A stretch of 64,000 bases of DNA from Planctomycetaceae bacterium (GTDB taxonomy: Bacteria; Planctomycetota; Planctomycetia; Pirellulales; PALSA-1355), in assembly GCA_003153375.1 (NCBI GenBank), contig PLYM01000217.1:18825-82824 (forward strand). Direction: 5' to 3'. The notes beneath the pieces were generated by a model, which was not told the DNA's origin, searched no databases, and saw nothing but the letters and a program-made list of their open reading frames with translations. Both the position numbers and the translations under genes were made by a program. Below are positions 61,541-64,000 of this stretch, piece by piece; within the stretch, counting starts at the first letter, position 1, and each line of letters begins with the position of its first letter.

Positions 61541-62482
61541 ATGCTCGAATTGTCACTGACAAATAGTCTGCGGCCGGCCGACGCCTGGTGGCGGCGGGCG
61601 ATTGGCATTTTGGAAGGCAGCCAACCGGATACGACCTGTCGAACGGACGGCCGTCTGGGCAGGGACTGGATTAAGCAAGCGATTGCCTTTGAGGAGGGAC
61701 TTGCCGCTGCCAAGACACATCGCGAGCGGATGGACGTCGCCGATCGTAATCCCGGGATTTGGCTGGCCAAATTCATCTACGAGCAACAGGCGCCCAACGG
61801 TCAAGCCCTGCGATCGGCGATCGAAGCGCGAATTCTGGCCCGACAAACGAACGACCAGATCGCGCAGTGCTTGGGCTGCAAACCAGATGTGATTGCGGCG
61901 TATGAATCGCTGTTTTTCAACGTCAGGGACCGTTTGACGAACGTTGACTTTATCACGCATTGCGTCATCGGCGCCCCCGCCGCTCGAGCAGAGGACGAAC
62001 CCCTGTGCCGGGTCTGGAAGCAATTCGGCTACCGCGCCGGACCTCACGTGCTCGAAGCAGTTCTGGGCGGCTTGGCGGCAGGGCAGGTTGTTGAAAGTGC
62101 GGACGATGTCTCCGAGTATCTTGATGTCGTGACTGCTGAAACCGTGAAACAAAAGGCGGCGGTGGCGGCCGCGACGATTCCAGTACGGGAGAAAACATCA
62201 TTCCGGCTCATCGATGCGCACAGCAAGTCCGTGAAAGCGGGTCGGAATGCCAGCCGTGCGGGTCAGCAACTCGAGAGCTTGCAGGTCGGTCTGCAGCAGT
62301 TGCTGGAGGCGATGCCATACAAGTTTATTGGCAAGGTCGAAGAGGATAAATTATCCGAATTCGACCGGAACGCGGCTGAATTAAGAACCGAGGAACTGCA
62401 ACTCGTTGCTGTGGGTTATGAAATTCCAGGCATCGAGTTGCTCAAGAATCTGAAGTTTCCCGAGCCGCCGAGCGGACCGTAG
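61541..62482 (+). CDS. Hypothetical protein with possible helix-turn-helix (accessory region)
   Basis: ARQTNDQIAQCLGCKPDVIAAYESLFFNVRDRLTNVDFI. Confidence 0.6.
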   Translation: MLELSLTNSLRPADAWWRRAIGILEGSQPDTTCRTDGRLGRDWIKQAIAFEEGLAAAKTHRERMDVADRNPGIWLAKFIYEQQAPNGQALRSAIEARILARQTNDQIAQCLGCKPDVIAAYESLFFNVRDRLTNVDFITHCVIGAPAARAEDEPLCRVWKQFGYRAGPHVLEAVLGGLAAGQVVESADDVSEYLDVVTAETVKQKAAVAAATIPVREKTSFRLIDAHSKSVKAGRNASRAGQQLESLQVGLQQLLEAMPYKFIGKVEEDKLSEFDRNAAELRTEELQLVAVGYEIPGIELLKNLKFPEPPSGP

Positions 62483-62534
62483 TCGCACGGTCCCGGGGCA
62501 AACCGTCTCGTCCGGCGACTCGAGTTTGGTTGTA

Positions 62535-62693
62535 CTATCGCGCCTTCTGTTCCCACTTGGCAGGGAGCCAGTGTCCGTTTTCGAAAACGTACTCCCTCGG
62601 AATGTCGCCTGCTAACGTAGCGAACTCATCAGACCAGGCGGCTGCGAAGGTTGCGTCAGCACGGCTCATCGGACCCAGCCGCCGCACCTTCAT
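62535..62693 (-). CDS. 52-aa small protein MKVRRLGPMSRADATFAAAWSDEFATLAGDIPREYVFENGHWLPAKWEQKAR
   Basis: Not in the supplied ORF track. aggaa SD-like element about 10 nt upstream; plausible protein composition. Confidence 0.45.
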   Translation of the reverse strand: MKVRRLGPMSRADATFAAAWSDEFATLAGDIPREYVFENGHWLPAKWEQKAR

Positions 62694-62814
62694 TGCGACC
62701 GAATTCCTGGCATATCTGAAGCGGCGCCGCCTAGCACCTAGGCGACGTCAGCCGACGGTTCATAGCCCCTCCGTGAGACTTCTAGGGTAGCACCGGGGCC
62801 TTTCGTTGGGGTTC

Positions 62815-62898
62815 GACGTCCTGAGCGGACGTCCTGGTTCGCCTCGGCTCGTAGTCCGGGGCGGTTGTGTTCCCACACGACCGCCCCGTCGGGCGGTC
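62815..62898 (+). promoter_or_regulatory. Structured leader upstream of the sigma-like gene with overlapping alternative hairpins
   Basis: gacgtcc-tgagc-ggacgtc; cggggcggttgtgt-tccc-acacgaccgccccg (14 bp); alternative gaccgccc-cgtc-gggcggtc (8 bp) sharing gaccgccc. Confidence 0.55.
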
Positions 62899-62923
62899 TG
62901 TCCTTTCGCAGGAGATCGCTCCC

Positions 62924-63539
62924 ATGATCGCAACTACCGATGTTCCCCGCCCAGATACCAAGTACCAGGAGAACGAGTTGTTTGAGCGGTTCATTCCGGC
63001 CATCAAACGTCATGCTCGTGTGGCCTTCCGCAATCTCCGGCCACAAGACCGCGTTGAGGCTGTCACGGAAGTCGTGGCCAATGCGTTTACTGCCTTTCGA
63101 CGGTTGGCCGAACGCGGCAAGTTAGACGTTGCCTACCCGAGCCCCTTGGCGCGCTTCGCCGTGGCGCAGGTTCGCGCCGGCCGGCGGGTCGGCAACCAGC
63201 TCGCGTCACACGACGTGCTTTCCTGTTGCTCAGCGCGAGCAAGGATTTATGATTGAGAGTTTGGAGACGATGGATCCCGACGTTTGGTGCGAAGCATTGG
63301 TTGACAACACCGTGACTCCGGTGGCCGATGCCGCAGCCTTTCGGCTGGATTTCCCAACTTGGTTAGGCAGCTTGGGCCGACGCGACAGGGAACTGATCAG
63401 CTTTCTGTCGTTCGGCAACACGCCCCGTGAGGCGGCCCGGCAGTTCCATCTTAGCCAGGCCAGGATCAGCCAATTGCGCAGTGGTTTGCAAAGCGATTGG
63501 CAAAAATTCCAAGGGGAAGAGGTGTCGCCCGAGCGTTAA
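62924..63539 (+). pseudogene. Planctomycete-type sigma-70-like/HTH protein split by an apparent frameshift near 63220-63235
   Basis: Frame 1: MIATTDVPRPD...RFIPAIKRHARVAFRNLRPQDRVEAVTEVVANAFTAFRRLAERGKLDVAYPSPLARFAVAQVRAGRRVGNQLASHDVLS; frame 2 continues PVAQREQGFMIESLETMD...DFPTWLGSLGRRDRELISFLSFGNTPREAARQFHLSQARISQLRSGL (HTH). Confidence 0.65.
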
Positions 63540-63606
63540 TCCAGTTCGCGCAATAGGCGCTCGGCCATCATGCGAAAGCCGGGGAGGTTGTCACTGGGTT
63601 CGTTCC

Positions 63607-63642
63607 GCGGTCCGCGATGCCGATATCGGTGTCGCGGACCGC
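63607..63642. repeat. Near-perfect 36-nt inverted repeat
   Basis: gcggtccgcga-tg-ccgatatcgg-tg-tcgcggaccgc; 68 nt after the sigma-like stop codon. Confidence 0.8.
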
Positions 63643-64000
63643 ATCGTTTCTTCTCAGGATATATTGAAATTCGACGTGCACTGCCTGGACTTCCTGTCAT
63701 TGCCTGGCTGCCCCGTTTGAACGAAGCGCCAAAAGCGATCGCCTCACTTGGACACCGTGTGGTTCCGGATCGTGTGTTGTCGGGTGTCCTTCTTTTATCA
63801 ATGCCGAACAGGCTGACGCACAATCGGAAGTCTCGCAACAGATAAGTGTACTAATGAACAGTATTGGCGCCAAATAGTCTTTTTCGTATTCCCGTGACCG
63901 GCCCACTCTTCCTGAAGGCCATCTCGACGGCCGTTGCATGCAGTTTCAGGCGTGGTCCATCCATAAACGTGACTCGTAACCGGTCACACCCTGGGAAGCA

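Overview
This is a GC-rich bacterial chromosomal window. Gene content suggests a planctomycete (DUF1559 prepilin-like protein, SHD1-domain protein, PEP-CTERM protein, ThuA proteins, planctomycete-type sigma-like protein), but that lineage call is inference. I call about 48 protein-coding genes. Recognisable housekeeping genes are fumC, murD, ligA, rlmN, hemW, a PutA-type proline dehydrogenase/aldehyde dehydrogenase and an RlmI-like methyltransferase. Other modules are: (i) a circularly permuted ATP-grasp / alpha-E / transglutaminase cluster at 6.0-12.2 kb; (ii) a run of exported hydrolases, including a cyanophycinase plus isoaspartyl-peptidase pair, at 13-18 kb; (iii) a CusA/CzcA-type RND efflux system at 53.6-59.2 kb. 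No rRNA, tRNA, CRISPR array or recognisable transposase was seen. The most unusual signals are: a secreted protein made of regularly spaced Cys-Cys pairs (33.9-34.25 kb) next to a second Cys-containing secreted protein; two compact structured transcription units in intergenic DNA with promoter-like elements and intrinsic terminators (29.12-29.23 kb on + and 44.66-44.92 kb on -, the latter with a 10-codon ORF behind a near-perfect Shine-Dalgarno); a 570-aa coiled-coil protein with EFSLD-x4-ALSRL repeats and a PD-(D/E)xK-like motif; two small ORFs below the supplied ORF track cutoff (42-aa membrane peptide, 52-aa protein); and a right-hand accessory segment (60-64 kb) with a decayed comF remnant and a frameshifted sigma-like gene preceded by mutually exclusive hairpins. 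No searches or folding software were run; all stems and motifs were read by eye.
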